NCBI RefSeq assembly: GCF_029392675.1
Contig: NZ_CP113941.1
Coordinates: forward strand, 1,469,001 to 1,533,000
Length of the DNA stretch: 64,000 nucleotides
Direction of reading: 5' to 3'
Source: Lactobacillus sp. ESL0684
Lineage (GTDB): Bacteria > Bacillota > Bacilli > Lactobacillales > Lactobacillaceae
Shown here: piece after piece, positions 9,744 to 18,315 of the stretch
How positions within the stretch are numbered: the first letter of the stretch is position 1
Layout of the letters: every line of letters begins with the position of its first letter
Notes under the pieces: model-generated
What the model was told of the DNA's origin: nothing
The model's input: only the letters and a program-made list of their open reading frames with translations
The model's database searches: none
Made by a program: the position numbers and the translations under genes

Positions 9744-10477
9744 AACTTTTTGCGTTCCTTTTTAGACTGGCGCACTTTACTAACAAATTTAGGCAAAACT
9801 AGCATTCGTTTAAAACGAGTCGGATTTTTAACTAAGCGATAAAACCATTCCAAATGATTTTTTTGCCAAAATTCTGGTGCACGCTTGACCATGCCAGAAA
9901 AAACATCGAAGCTACCGCCGACTCCCATCATTAATGCAGGTAGATCCTGGCGTCTGAGTAAAGCCAGAAGCTGTTCTTGACGCGGCGAACCCAAAGCTGC
10001 AAAAACTAAATCTGGTTTAGTTTTTGCTATTTGATAAGCTACAACTTCTAAATCTTCGCTAAAATAGCCATCTCTAGCACCAACTAATTGAATCTGCTTA
10101 TAATCACGAGCAACCTTCGCTTTAACAGCTTGGATTACCTCTGGCTTAGCTCCAATCAAAAAAACCCGTAATTTGCACTGATTGGCTCGCTGCATCAACC
10201 AAGCAAATAAATCATAACCAGTAACCCGCTGTTTTAATGGCGTTCCCAGCATCTGCGCAGCCTTAACTATCCCAATACCATCTGGAGTAATGTAATCCGC
10301 ATCTGAGTGTAAGATTTTCATGAACTCAGGATTTTCGTTGGCTGTCATGACAATTTCTGGATTAGCGGTTACTATCAAAGTTGACTGATGAGCATCTATC
10401 CGTTTAACTAATTCATTTTTAAATTGTTCAAAATTTTTATTATCAAAATTAACACCTAGAACTGCTACTTTATCCAT
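9740..10477 (-). CDS. tagA: WecG/TagA/CpsF family glycosyltransferase
   Basis: A 245-residue member of the TagA/WecG family. TagA adds N-acetylmannosamine to undecaprenyl-PP-GlcNAc, the committed step of wall teichoic acid linkage-unit synthesis. Recognised segments are the N-terminal VLGVNFDNKNF, the core TANPEIVMTANENPEF with YITPDGIGIVKAA, and KPDLVFAALGSPRQEQL near 155. A TTG at 10483 directly abuts AGAGGAG, whereas the ATG at 10477 has correct spacing, so the ATG is chosen. The divergent neighbour tagD makes CDP-glycerol, which fits a teichoic acid role. WecG-type activity on another glycan is the alternative. Confidence 0.9.
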   Translation of the reverse strand: MDKVAVLGVNFDNKNFEQFKNELVKRIDAHQSTLIVTANPEIVMTANENPEFMKILHSDADYITPDGIGIVKAAQMLGTPLKQRVTGYDLFAWLMQRANQCKLRVFLIGAKPEVIQAVKAKVARDYKQIQLVGARDGYFSEDLEVVAYQIAKTKPDLVFAALGSPRQEQLLALLRRQDLPALMMGVGGSFDVFSGMVKRAPEFWQKNHLEWFYRLVKNPTRFKRMLVLPKFVSKVRQSKKERKKL

Positions 10478-10601
10478 CGCCAACTCCTCTATGTAACTCT
10501 CCCCTTTATTTTAGCAAATAATCAGACATTACGGGATAAGTTTTACATTTTCAACTATAAATATGATACTATTAATTCGTCAAATAATAGGAGCCAGCAC
10601 A

Positions 10602-10988
10602 ATGAAAAAAATTATTACATACGGAACTTTTGACCTGATTCACTATGGTCACATTCGCTTGCTCAAACGGGCAAAAGAATTGGGTGACTATTTAATCGTC
10701 GGTTTATCAACAGATGAATTCAATGAATTTCAAAAGCATAAAGAATCTTATAATAGTTATCAAGAACGCAAATGTATTCTTGAGGCGATTCGCTATGTTG
10801 ATGAGGTTATCCCTGAAAAAGACTGGAATCAAAAGATAACGGATATTAAAAAATATCAAATTGATACTTTCGTTATGGGGAATGATTGGCAAGGTAAATT
10901 CGACTTCTTAAAACCATATTGCCAAGTCGTCTATCTACCAAGAACCCCTGGAATTTCAACTAGTAAAATTAAAAAAGATTTACACTAA
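10602..10988 (+). CDS. tagD: Glycerol-3-phosphate cytidylyltransferase
   Basis: A 128-residue cytidylyltransferase that makes CDP-glycerol from CTP and glycerol-3-phosphate for teichoic acid synthesis. The nucleotidyltransferase signature is clear: TYGTFDLIHYGHIRLLKRA at about residues 5-23, containing the HxGH motif, and RTPGISTSKI near the C-terminus, matching the family RTxGISTT-type motif. The frame is open from 10563, but the ATG at 10602 follows AGGAG with good spacing and matches family starts. It is transcribed away from the tagA operon. Confidence 0.95.
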   Translation: MKKIITYGTFDLIHYGHIRLLKRAKELGDYLIVGLSTDEFNEFQKHKESYNSYQERKCILEAIRYVDEVIPEKDWNQKITDIKKYQIDTFVMGNDWQGKFDFLKPYCQVVYLPRTPGISTSKIKKDLH

Positions 10989-11030
10989 AAAAACTATGAA
11001 TCAGCTTCAAACTGGTTCATAGTTTTATTT
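10988..11030. terminator. Bidirectional terminator between tagD and GntR gene
   Basis: The stem AAAACTATGAA / TTCATAGTTTT (10990-11025) is extended by TCAG/CTG pairing. A runs and T runs flank it on both sides, serving the two convergent genes. Confidence 0.88.
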
Positions 11031-11728
11031 TATTTAGAAAAAGTAAATTCAAACCGGTCCGCTACATAGCTGGCCCGTGTATATTCAAACGGAACTCCCG
11101 TTGACAGTTCGGTCACCTGCAAACGCGTAATTAATGGTTCACCCTTTTTGGCTTTAAGTAGTCTAGCCGTATTTTCATTTGCTACGGCGGCTGAGATATG
11201 CTCAGTTACCCGACCAATCTGATAATTATTTTGTTCAAGCGTGCGATACAAATGCGTCGAAATATCTGCTTTCGACATCTTAGCAATTAAGTTATGAGGA
11301 ATGGTTACTACTTCATAACAAATTGGCACTTCATCAGCGTAACGAATTCGCTCCATACGCAAAATTTCTGCATCATCTGCTAAATTTAAGCGTTCCTTTT
11401 CTGACAATGATGGCTTACCAACTTGATAAGAGATTAGCTTACTTGATGGAACTTGACCATTGGCATGAGTAATCTCAGTAAAAGACATAATTCCCGACAT
11501 TTTTTCTTGCACTTTGCGACTGGCTACATATGTGCCACTACCCAAACGTCGTTCTAAAATCCCTTCATCTTCCAGAGTTTTAATCGCTTGGCGTAGCGTC
11601 ATACGTGACACGCCAAATTTTAGCGAAAGCTGTCGTTCAGACGGTATTTTGCTACCTACTTGATAAACATGGTTCTCAATGTCACGTTTAATTTGATTAT
11701 GGATTTTAATGTACATTGGTTCTTCCAT
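11030..11728 (-). CDS. GntR family (HutC/UTRA) transcriptional regulator
   Basis: A 232-residue regulator with an N-terminal GntR winged helix (YIKIHNQIKRDIENHVYQVG, then SERQLSLKFGVSRMTLRQAI near residue 35) and a C-terminal UTRA effector domain (from about 80, ending ASYVADRFEFTFSK). UTRA domains bind small molecules, often sugar phosphates. The gene stands alone. The upstream sequence contains AATTGGTCTATCTTGC (11766-11781), which resembles NagR-type half sites and could be an autoregulatory operator. That is inference. Its overall layout resembles NagR/YvoA, but specificity is unproven. Confidence 0.9.
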   Translation of the reverse strand: MEEPMYIKIHNQIKRDIENHVYQVGSKIPSERQLSLKFGVSRMTLRQAIKTLEDEGILERRLGSGTYVASRKVQEKMSGIMSFTEITHANGQVPSSKLISYQVGKPSLSEKERLNLADDAEILRMERIRYADEVPICYEVVTIPHNLIAKMSKADISTHLYRTLEQNNYQIGRVTEHISAAVANENTARLLKAKKGEPLITRLQVTELSTGVPFEYTRASYVADRFEFTFSK

Positions 11729-11810
11729 CAGTCCACCTCCGAATATGTCCTTTTATTATAAGCCAAATTGGTCTATCTTGCATAAGTTAAACTAACTTAA
11801 TTCTCAATCA

Positions 11811-12926
11811 CTATTTTTTCTTAGCGGTCCATGGCAATCCTAAAATTTTAACTTGCGACTTAGGACTACATTCCACAGTTACCGATTCATCACTACTTGC
11901 CACAACGTTGAGTCGCATTTGCGCCTCATTTTGAACAGCTAGCTCAGCCCCATTCGAATTAAAAACCACATCATGTCCTTGCAACTTAGCATGATCACTT
12001 AGTGCTAAAAAATATTGATATTCTAAACCACCATTAAAAGTAACTCTTTGTGCAAGACATTCAGCATTATCTTGAAAATCTGCGTGGTTTTGCACTACTG
12101 AACTGATTATGGTTACTTGCGATTTATCAACGGCAATCAGCCGATTGAATTGACTATTTTGAATAATTACATGTGGCTGCTTATCTAAGTAAATGCCACC
12201 CTCAAAGTTGCTATCGATAATGTTAACCCAAGATTCATCAGTGATATAGATGCAAGCATCATCATCAGACAATAATTTACTCCCTAGCATATTGAGCCAA
12301 GTCTGCCCCTGCAAAACAATAGTATCTGCAACGGAGTTATTTAGATCTAATTCCGCATTAGTTTTAACAAAAGTATCAATACTGCCATGAATCCGGGAAT
12401 TGTTAATAATCGCAGTTCCGCGACCTTCAAGAGCTAACACACCAAATTCCTCAGCCACATTTTCAATACTAGAATCGTTCATTTCCAACCGAAAATCTGC
12501 ATCAGCAAATAGTGACACTGAACCATTTAAGATTCTAGTAGAATACAATTCCAGAGTAATCTTGCCATTAGCAGCAATCGCAGCTGTATCTGAACCATAA
12601 CCCTTAATGACACAATTGCGCAGACTTAAATAAGTATTAGCTTCAGCAGGAACAAACAAACTATTGTTATCCTGATTAGTATTAATACACAAATTCTCCA
12701 AACTAACAAATCGACTATCACTAGCCACATTAAGATAACCTAAGATAGTAGTATCTTCCGGCAGCCCTCCAGTTCCCTTAAAGGTAACGTCTGCCAAAGT
12801 AAGGCCCTGTGGCAATTCATAAAAACCAGGTTCTAAAAAGACTACATCATCTGCTCGCAAGTCCTTAAGTGCTTCATGCCAGCTAGTTTCACCACTGCCA
12901 GCTCCTACCCTAATTAGTCTTGGCAT
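11811..12926 (-). CDS. Predicted cytoplasmic parallel beta-helix protein, unknown function
   Basis: A 371-residue protein that I cannot assign to a named function. From about residue 40 to the end it consists of short repeating strands with recurring Asn/Ser turns (for example SLENLCINTN, SLRNCVIKGYG, IINNSRIHGS, NIIDSNFEGG, IIQNSQFNR), the pattern of right-handed parallel beta-helix folds such as pectate lyase-like proteins. There is no signal peptide, membrane anchor or SLAP/LPXTG motif, so it appears cytoplasmic. No pectinase catalytic pattern is obvious. It is monocistronic, next to the GntR gene in the same orientation. An unrelated intracellular structural or polymer-binding role is possible. 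Confidence 0.75.
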   Translation of the reverse strand: MPRLIRVGAGSGETSWHEALKDLRADDVVFLEPGFYELPQGLTLADVTFKGTGGLPEDTTILGYLNVASDSRFVSLENLCINTNQDNNSLFVPAEANTYLSLRNCVIKGYGSDTAAIAANGKITLELYSTRILNGSVSLFADADFRLEMNDSSIENVAEEFGVLALEGRGTAIINNSRIHGSIDTFVKTNAELDLNNSVADTIVLQGQTWLNMLGSKLLSDDDACIYITDESWVNIIDSNFEGGIYLDKQPHVIIQNSQFNRLIAVDKSQVTIISSVVQNHADFQDNAECLAQRVTFNGGLEYQYFLALSDHAKLQGHDVVFNSNGAELAVQNEAQMRLNVVASSDESVTVECSPKSQVKILGLPWTAKKK

Positions 12927-13013
12927 AAAATTCCTTCCTAAAATGAAAATAAACTAGCTTTAAACTATATTATTCTTCGAAATAAAAATCTAATCAAGAT
13001 TAATAAATGCAAA

Positions 13014-13047
13014 AGAAAAAGACAACCTAACTCGCGTTGTCTTTTCC
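13014..13047 (-). terminator. Terminator of the tRNA-Tyr/tRNA-Gln unit
   Basis: The stem AAAGACAAC / GTTGTCTTT lies just downstream of tRNA-Gln on the minus strand and is followed by a T-rich tract. Confidence 0.8.
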
Positions 13048-13058
13048 TACAGTTATAT

Positions 13059-13129
13059 TGGGTTAGCTGGATTCGAACCAGCGCATACTAGTACCAAAAA
13101 CTAGTGCCTTACCGCTTGGCTATAACCCA
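13059..13129 (-). tRNA. tRNA-Gln (anticodon TTG)
   Basis: A 71-nt cloverleaf. Acceptor TGGGTTA pairs with TAACCCA, the anticodon arm is CTAGT/ACTAG with a seven-base loop TTTTGGT giving anticodon TTG, and the T arm is GCTGG/CCAGC around TTCGAAT. CCA is not encoded beyond the acceptor. It is transcribed behind tRNA-Tyr. An identical copy lies at 25635-25705. Confidence 0.97.
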
Positions 13130-13137
13130 TTAATAAT

Positions 13138-13218
13138 GGAGGAGGGTGGATTCGAACCGCCGAACTCAGAGAGAGCGGTTTTACAGACCGCCGCGTTTAG
13201 CCACTTCGCTACTCCTCC
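13138..13218 (-). tRNA. tRNA-Tyr (anticodon GTA)
   Basis: An 81-nt class II tRNA with a long variable arm. Acceptor GGAGGAG pairs with CTCCTCC, and the anticodon loop CTGTAAA carries GTA. A likely promoter lies upstream: TTGCAA, 17 bp, TATTAT within 13225-13262 on the minus strand, immediately beside the IS110 end. Confidence 0.97.
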
Positions 13219-13224
13219 GTTACG

Positions 13225-13262
13225 CACGTTAATTATAATACAGAAAAACGTGCGCAATTGCA
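13225..13262 (-). promoter_or_regulatory. Promoter of the tRNA-Tyr/tRNA-Gln unit
   Basis: On the minus strand TTGCAA is followed after 17 bp by TATTAT, a good sigma-A match, just before tRNA-Tyr. The IS110 copy ends only about 20 bp further upstream. Confidence 0.65.
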
Positions 13263-13454
13263 AGTAAAAATTACAATTCTACTTTTTCTACTCAAAGTCA
13301 AGTATATCAAGGTATTAAATCATAATTCTTGTAGTCCGTCATTAGAATTATCTTTAAGTAGATTAAACTTAGATAATATGTTGTAACCCAAATAAGCTTA
13401 GTCCAATTGCATTTTTGAACTAAGCTGTTATAGTAATCTTATGATCAATTGGTT

Positions 13455-14679
13455 TTAGTTAAAGCCCTGTTTATTTTTGACTACGCTATAATCATATAAT
13501 TGATCATGCACAATCAAATAGTAGACAGTCCGTGTTAGTTTGTGGACTGCTGCGATGGCGATCTTCTTGAAGTTTCTACTTTGAGAAGATCGTTTTTTCT
13601 TTTTCGTAATAATCGGCAATGTGACAAGGCTCAGAATATCTTACTGAATCCATTTGTCCAATCGTACGGTAGAGAATCTTACGACCAATGGGATTGCCAC
13701 GTTTACTAATATGATCAGTCAATTCCATTTCGCCCGACTGGTAATGACGTAAGTCTAAACCAACAAAGGCATTTAAGGCATTAGGATTACGAAAACGTCT
13801 GATATCGCCTAATTCACCTAATAATCTAACTGCGGTAATTTGTGAAATACCTGGAATACTTTCAAGAATTTTTAGATCACGGTTGGGTAATTTACTAGCT
13901 AAGTCAGACATCTTTTGAATGACATTTTCACGCTCTTTAGTTAGTTTGGTTAGTCGTTGAGCATAATATCTAGCTTGTTCAACTTCAAAAGCAGCTTTAT
14001 CAACTGCTGGATAAGCTGTGTCAGCCAGTTCAAGTAAGTTAGTTGCCAACTTATTTGCACGCTGCTTACCAATACCATGGAAGCTTAAAAAATACTGCAT
14101 AACTCCTTCGTAACCTAAATTTTTAACGATTTGTGGATGCGTAAAAGTTTGGACATAGCGCCAATAATTCGTACCGTCAGGATGACTAGTTAAGGTTTCT
14201 AGCTCAGGAAAAGTAAACTGTAATACGCGGTGTAACCGGTTCTTAGCTGAAACCAAATCATGAGTTAATTGCTCATAAAAACGACTCATGGCACCTAACT
14301 GCTTATAGTTAGGGTCTTGTAGATAAGTTGGTCCGCGATGATAAATAAACTGTGAGTAAGCTAAATCTTTAGCATCGCGGCGATCAGTTTTATTGCGTCT
14401 AAATTGATCTAATTGCTGTTTGGCTTTAAGTGGGTTAAGCATAGTGTAGCGATAATGATATTGGTTAAGAAAAGCCTGCAATCTGCAAGAATAAACCCCA
14501 GTTGCTTCAAAGACAATCTGTGGTTGTTGGTGATAAAATTCTAATTCATCAAGTAGCTGCTGAAAACCAATGGCATCATTGGTGATATTAAACTGTTTAA
14601 TGACTTGCTTATTAAGCATGATACAAACAGCAGATTTACGACTGCTCACGTCAATTCCCACTACAACTAAATTATTCAT
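13455..14679 (-). pseudogene. IS110-family transposase, frameshifted near the C-terminus
   Basis: DEDD transposase of the IS110 family. RuvC-like acidic residues are seen in VVGIDVSSRK (near 9), VFEATGVYS (near 58) and KTDRRDAKDLA (near 97). The C-terminal Tnp_20 domain with its catalytic-serine region (YQSGEMELTDHISKRGNP) is also present. An extra A in an A run near 13604 (five A instead of four in the other copy) shifts the frame after DYYEKEK. Translation then stops at 13576, losing about the last 40 residues. The intact frame would run 407 residues to 13455. The start ATG at 14679 has GGAGG 9 nt upstream. A sequencing error in the A run cannot be excluded. Confidence 0.88.
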
Positions 14680-14708
14680 CTTCAAATACCTCCAACTAAC
14701 TTAATTGT

Positions 14709-14881
14709 GCAGGGTAGAAGTTACAAGCTAAACTATATCTAATTTTCTATACCGGACATCAAGTGCCAACATACTACGAAGAGATTTAAGTTTAACTGAT
14801 GAAGCTGTCAGTTTTATTTAGGGCGTCAAGTACTAGGTACAAGCGTCAAAAGTAACTAGGGCATATTAACTTCAACCCTGC
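14709..14881 (-). ncRNA. Candidate IS110 bridge RNA, copy 1
   Basis: The non-coding stretch before the transposase is bounded by a near-perfect 15-bp inverted repeat (GCAGGGTTGAAGTTA with TAACTTCTACCCTGC, 14 of 15 pairing) enclosing about 173 nt. Inside is a hairpin AACTGA / TCAGTT. IS110 elements are known to encode a structured bridge RNA of about this size and place that guides target and donor recognition. Position and size fit, but guide loops were not derived here. Confidence 0.6.
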
Positions 14882-14906
14882 TTCAATTTTAAAACAAAGA
14901 AAAAGC

Positions 14907-14940
14907 AGTGAATCAATATTCCGTCGAATATTGACCCACT
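14907..14940 (-). terminator. Terminator-like hairpin at the IS110 end, copy 1
   Basis: A 15-bp stem with two G-U-type mismatches (AGTGGGTCAATATTC / GAATATTGATTCACT) is followed by GCTTTTTC on the minus strand. It would end transcription of the aminotransferase gene and insulate the element from read-through. Confidence 0.75.
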
Positions 14941-14946
14941 ACTAGG

Positions 14947-16131
14947 TTAGTATGTTTTATTTTCTTTGACGTACTTTTCTAACCGTTTTAGACCTTCTTC
15001 AATCTGATCTAAAGCTACTGCATAAGAGAACCTAACATAGCCTGCCCCACCTTTGTCAAAGCAAGAACCTGCAGTAACGGCAACATGAGCCTTATCAACT
15101 AAATCATAAATAAATTTATTATCATCTTGTTCTAAGCCAGCCGGAATTTTGGCAAAAATGTAAAAGGCACCATTAGGCTTAACACAGTCAAATCCTAATT
15201 TAGTTAGACCATTATACAAAATATCACGGCGCTTCTGGAATTCAGCTTTCATCGGTTGGGCATCATCCATGCCATTTTTAAAAGCCTCTTCAGCAGCATC
15301 TTGCATTGGTGTAGGTTCAGTTGTTACCACTGCCTGATGGACTTTAGCAATTTGTTCCAAAATTTCTTTAGGAGCACAAGTTATTCCAATCCGATAACCT
15401 GTCATTGCCCAAGCTTTTGACACACCATTCATTAAAATGACTTGATCATGTAGTGATTTTTCCATTGAAGCATGTGGTTGATCATAATTAAGTTCGCTAT
15501 AAATCTCGTCGCATAAAGCAAAGATCGGTTTATCACGAATCACATCTGCCAAGGCATCAAGCTCTGCTTGGCTATACATTACCCCAGTTGGATTAGTTGG
15601 ATAGTTCATTACCAGTAATCGAACTCGATCACCATATTGTTCCAATACCTGTTGTAATTTTTCTGGCGTCAACTTGAAGTTATCAGTAGAGGTATCAATC
15701 TCCACAATTTCAGCTCCGGAATTAAGAATCCCCAAGTCTCCCATATACATTGAAAATAATGGTGTCGGCACAACCATCACATCTCCAGGATTAAGCGTGG
15801 CAACTACCGTATCAAAAATCGATTCAGTCACGCCAGTGGTAACCAATACTTCGGTTGCTGGGTCATACTTTTGACCGTATTTTTTAGCCAAAAACTCACT
15901 AGCAGCAGTCCGCAGACCCATTGTCCCGTTAGAAGGAGCATAGTGAGAATGATTATCATCAATTCCTTTTTTAGCAGCTTCCTTAATGTGATCTGGCGTA
16001 TTAAAGTCTGGTTCACCCAAAGTAAACTTTACTACATCAGGAATTTTACTGGCATAATCTGAAAATTTCAAAATTGGATTTGAAGGAGCATCAGCTAAGC
16101 CTTTTTTCATGTAATTAATTAATTCAACCAT
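14947..16131 (-). CDS. Pyridoxal-phosphate aminotransferase (class I/II, aspartate/aromatic type)
   Basis: A fold-type I aminotransferase of 394 residues. Visible family features are FTLGEPDFNTPDHI near residue 38, MNYPTNPTG near 175, ALCDEIYSEL near 206, and the PLP-lysine segment NGVSKAWAMTGYRIG near 235. It most likely handles aspartate, an aromatic amino acid or an N-acyl-diaminopimelate precursor; the exact substrate is uncertain. The ATG at 16131 preceded by GGTGA is preferred over GTG at 16140. The final codons (NKTY and TAA) lie within sequence shared with the other IS110 copy. The native C-terminus may therefore have been replaced at insertion. Confidence 0.88.
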   Translation of the reverse strand: MVELINYMKKGLADAPSNPILKFSDYASKIPDVVKFTLGEPDFNTPDHIKEAAKKGIDDNHSHYAPSNGTMGLRTAASEFLAKKYGQKYDPATEVLVTTGVTESIFDTVVATLNPGDVMVVPTPLFSMYMGDLGILNSGAEIVEIDTSTDNFKLTPEKLQQVLEQYGDRVRLLVMNYPTNPTGVMYSQAELDALADVIRDKPIFALCDEIYSELNYDQPHASMEKSLHDQVILMNGVSKAWAMTGYRIGITCAPKEILEQIAKVHQAVVTTEPTPMQDAAEEAFKNGMDDAQPMKAEFQKRRDILYNGLTKLGFDCVKPNGAFYIFAKIPAGLEQDDNKFIYDLVDKAHVAVTAGSCFDKGGAGYVRFSYAVALDQIEEGLKRLEKYVKENKTY

Positions 16132-16257
16132 TTTATTCACCGAACTTTCTTTATTAGTTTAGTAAATTATACAATTAATAACGTAATTTTTCTACCAGTA
16201 TTTTTTAATTTTTAACTAATAGTTTCTTTAACAGCATCAATAAAAATTGTTCTAACA

Positions 16258-16298
16258 AAAAAAGCTTTAAGCAATTAACTGCTTAAAACTTTTTTAAT
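16258..16298 (-). terminator. Terminator after oppF
   Basis: On the minus strand, TTTTAAGCA and TGCTTAAAG form a stem with a short AT-rich loop followed by TTTTTT. Confidence 0.85.
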
Positions 16299-16300
16299 AA

Positions 16301-17242
16301 TTATTCAGCTTGCGCTTGTTTTTGATACTTAGGTAGCTCACTTTCATCACAAAAGACAAAATGCCCTGGGACCACCTCTCTTAAGCGTTGATCTGTTGAG
16401 CGATTTTCAATACTAGCATCATATGACAATCGTTGACGCTGACGCTCAACTTCTGGATCAGGCAACGGAACTGCCGATAACAGACTTTTAGTATATGGAT
16501 GCAATGGATGATTGTACACAATATCCGCATCGCCTAATTCCATCAATTGTCCATGATGCATGACGGCAATTCGGTCGCTAATATATTTAACCATTGATAA
16601 GTCATGCGCGATAAATAAGTAAGTTAACTTATGTTGATCCTGGATATCCTTAAGTAAATTAACTACTTGGGCCTGAATTGACACATCCAGTGCCGAAATT
16701 GGTTCATCCGCAATAATAAATTTAGGATCGACTGCCAATGCACGGGCGATTCCAATTCTTTGCCGCTGCCCACCGGAAAATTCATGTGGATAACGGGTTG
16801 AATGATCCGGATTCAGTCCAACAATTTTTAATAATTCTGCAACTCGCTGATCACGTTCATCGGCATCTTTAACTAATCCGTGAATATCAAGTCCTTCTGC
16901 AATAATATCCTTAACTTTCATACGCGGATCAAGTGAAGCATATGGGTCTTGGAAAATCATTTGCACATTTTGCCGAAAATGCAACATTTCTTGACCACGG
17001 TTTTTGATCCTGCTAATATCTTGACCGTCATAAATAATTTTGCCAGAAGTCGGATTATATAAGCGAATAATACTACGACCAGTAGTACTCTTACCCGAGC
17101 CAGATTCACCTACTAAGCCAAAAGTCTCACCTTCGTAAATATCAAAGCTAACATCATCAACTGCACGTACCTCATTAGGTTTACCATGATTAAAATATTG
17201 TTTTAAATGCTGCACTTGTAAAATTTTTTTACGTTCATTCAT
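16301..17242 (-). CDS. oppF: Oligopeptide ABC transporter ATP-binding protein OppF
   Basis: A 313-residue ATPase, one of the two nucleotide-binding subunits of the Opp importer. Walker [12 protein letters not shown] is near residue 47, the Q-loop [14 protein letters not shown] near 98, the ABC signature [16 protein letters not shown] near 155, and Walker [15 protein letters not shown] near 180. The C-terminal extension has the cysteine/proline-rich oligopeptide-transporter region, although only one Cys remains ([11 protein letters not shown]). It overlaps oppD by 4 bp and is the last gene of oppABCDF. Confidence 0.96.
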   Translation of the reverse strand: MNERKKILQVQHLKQYFNHGKPNEVRAVDDVSFDIYEGETFGLVGESGSGKSTTGRSIIRLYNPTSGKIIYDGQDISRIKNRGQEMLHFRQNVQMIFQDPYASLDPRMKVKDIIAEGLDIHGLVKDADERDQRVAELLKIVGLNPDHSTRYPHEFSGGQRQRIGIARALAVDPKFIIADEPISALDVSIQAQVVNLLKDIQDQHKLTYLFIAHDLSMVKYISDRIAVMHHGQLMELGDADIVYNHPLHPYTKSLLSAVPLPDPEVERQRQRLSYDASIENRSTDQRLREVVPGHFVFCDESELPKYQKQAQAE

Positions 17243-18300
17243 TTGCGTAAGCCTCCTGAAGCAGTTTTAGTTAAGTGTTCATACTCTTTGGCACGCTCAA
17301 TAATCGCCTTAGGTGGTTCAACTTTAGGTGCATCTGGATGCAGTAACCAAGTTGCTGCAAAATGGGTATCACTAACTTTAAAAAATGGTGGCTGCGCTTC
17401 CAGATCGATCTGCATTGCATACGGGTTACGCGGTGCAAATGCATCTCCTTTAGGTGGATCCAATAAGTCTGGTGGCGTTCCGGGAATAGAAGATAATTTA
17501 CTACCTTTAATATCTAGCGTTGGCATTGAACTCAATAATCCCCAAGTATATGGATGTTTAGGTTGATAAAAAATTTCATCAACTGTACCAACCTCTACGA
17601 TTTTTCCAGCATACATTACAGCTACTCGATCAGCAATTCCAGCCACTACTCCCAGATCGTGAGTGATAAAAATGATCGACGTTTCCAATCTCTTTTGTAA
17701 ATCACGCATTAAATCAATAATCTGTGCCTGTACCGTGACGTCTAACGCCGTGGTCGGCTCATCAGCAATCAGAATTTCTGGATTATTGACAATTGCAATT
17801 GCGATCACAATTCTTTGCCGCTGCCCACCAGAAAATTGGTGGGGAAAATCTTTCATTCGCTTCTCGGCATCAGGAATCCCAACTAATTCTAAAACTTCTT
17901 GTGCACGTTTTAACGCTTTTTCCTTGGAAATCTTATTATGAATCATTAACGGTTCAGCTACTTGACGACCAATATTCATAGTTGGATCAAGCGAAGTCAT
18001 TGGATCTTGAAAAATCATCGAAATATCGTTTCCGCGATGATCGTCCATTTCTCTGTCAGACTCTTTTAACAAATCCTTGCCCTTAAATAAAATTTCACCC
18101 TGTTCAATTACCGCATTTGCAGCCAGCAAGCCCATAATACTCCGAGTAGTTACCGATTTACCTGAACCAGATTCACCCACAATTGCTAGGGTTTCACCTT
18201 TTTTAAGAGTGAAACTAATATCGCGAATCGCTTGGACTGTTCCAGCAAAAGTTTTGAAATTAATTTTTAGATGATTAATTTCTAAGATATTATTTGACAT
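17239..18300 (-). CDS. oppD: Oligopeptide ABC transporter ATP-binding protein OppD
   Basis: A 353-residue ATPase partner of OppF. Walker [13 protein letters not shown] is near residue 41, the Q-loop [13 protein letters not shown] near 98, the signature [16 protein letters not shown] near 155, and Walker [15 protein letters not shown] near 180. The C-terminal oligopeptide_HPY region ([20 protein letters not shown]) is present. It starts shortly after oppC and overlaps oppF by 4 bp, so the two ATPases are probably translationally coupled. Confidence 0.97.
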   Translation of the reverse strand: MSNNILEINHLKINFKTFAGTVQAIRDISFTLKKGETLAIVGESGSGKSVTTRSIMGLLAANAVIEQGEILFKGKDLLKESDREMDDHRGNDISMIFQDPMTSLDPTMNIGRQVAEPLMIHNKISKEKALKRAQEVLELVGIPDAEKRMKDFPHQFSGGQRQRIVIAIAIVNNPEILIADEPTTALDVTVQAQIIDLMRDLQKRLETSIIFITHDLGVVAGIADRVAVMYAGKIVEVGTVDEIFYQPKHPYTWGLLSSMPTLDIKGSKLSSIPGTPPDLLDPPKGDAFAPRNPYAMQIDLEAQPPFFKVSDTHFAATWLLHPDAPKVEPPKAIIERAKEYEHLTKTASGGLRK

Positions 18301-18315
18301 TAAACTAACGCCTCC

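Larger units (their letters stand above)
13280..14962 (-). mobile_element. IS110-family insertion sequence, copy 1
   Basis: This 1683-bp segment recurs in inverted orientation at 60805-62485. I saw only two length differences, each one base, and both lie in homopolymers inside the transposase gene. Outside these limits the two loci diverge abruptly, which defines the ends to within a few bases. There are no clear terminal inverted repeats, as usual for IS110. It contains a DEDD-type transposase (here frameshifted), a 5' non-coding part with a candidate bridge RNA, and a hairpin near the aminotransferase-proximal end (14907-14940). It sits between the aminotransferase 3' end and the tRNA promoter. 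Confidence 0.92.

Noticed and set aside
10478-10483. TTG start at 10483 for the TagA-like gene
   Set aside because: It abuts the Shine-Dalgarno sequence with no spacing; the ATG six bases later is correctly placed.
13590-13612. Programmed frameshift in the IS110 transposase
   Set aside because: IS110 transposases are normally single-frame; the two copies break at different places, so decay or sequencing error is simpler.
17243-17566. 107-residue ORF opposite oppD
   Set aside because: It is fully antisense to a well-supported gene with clear ABC motifs and has no start signal.
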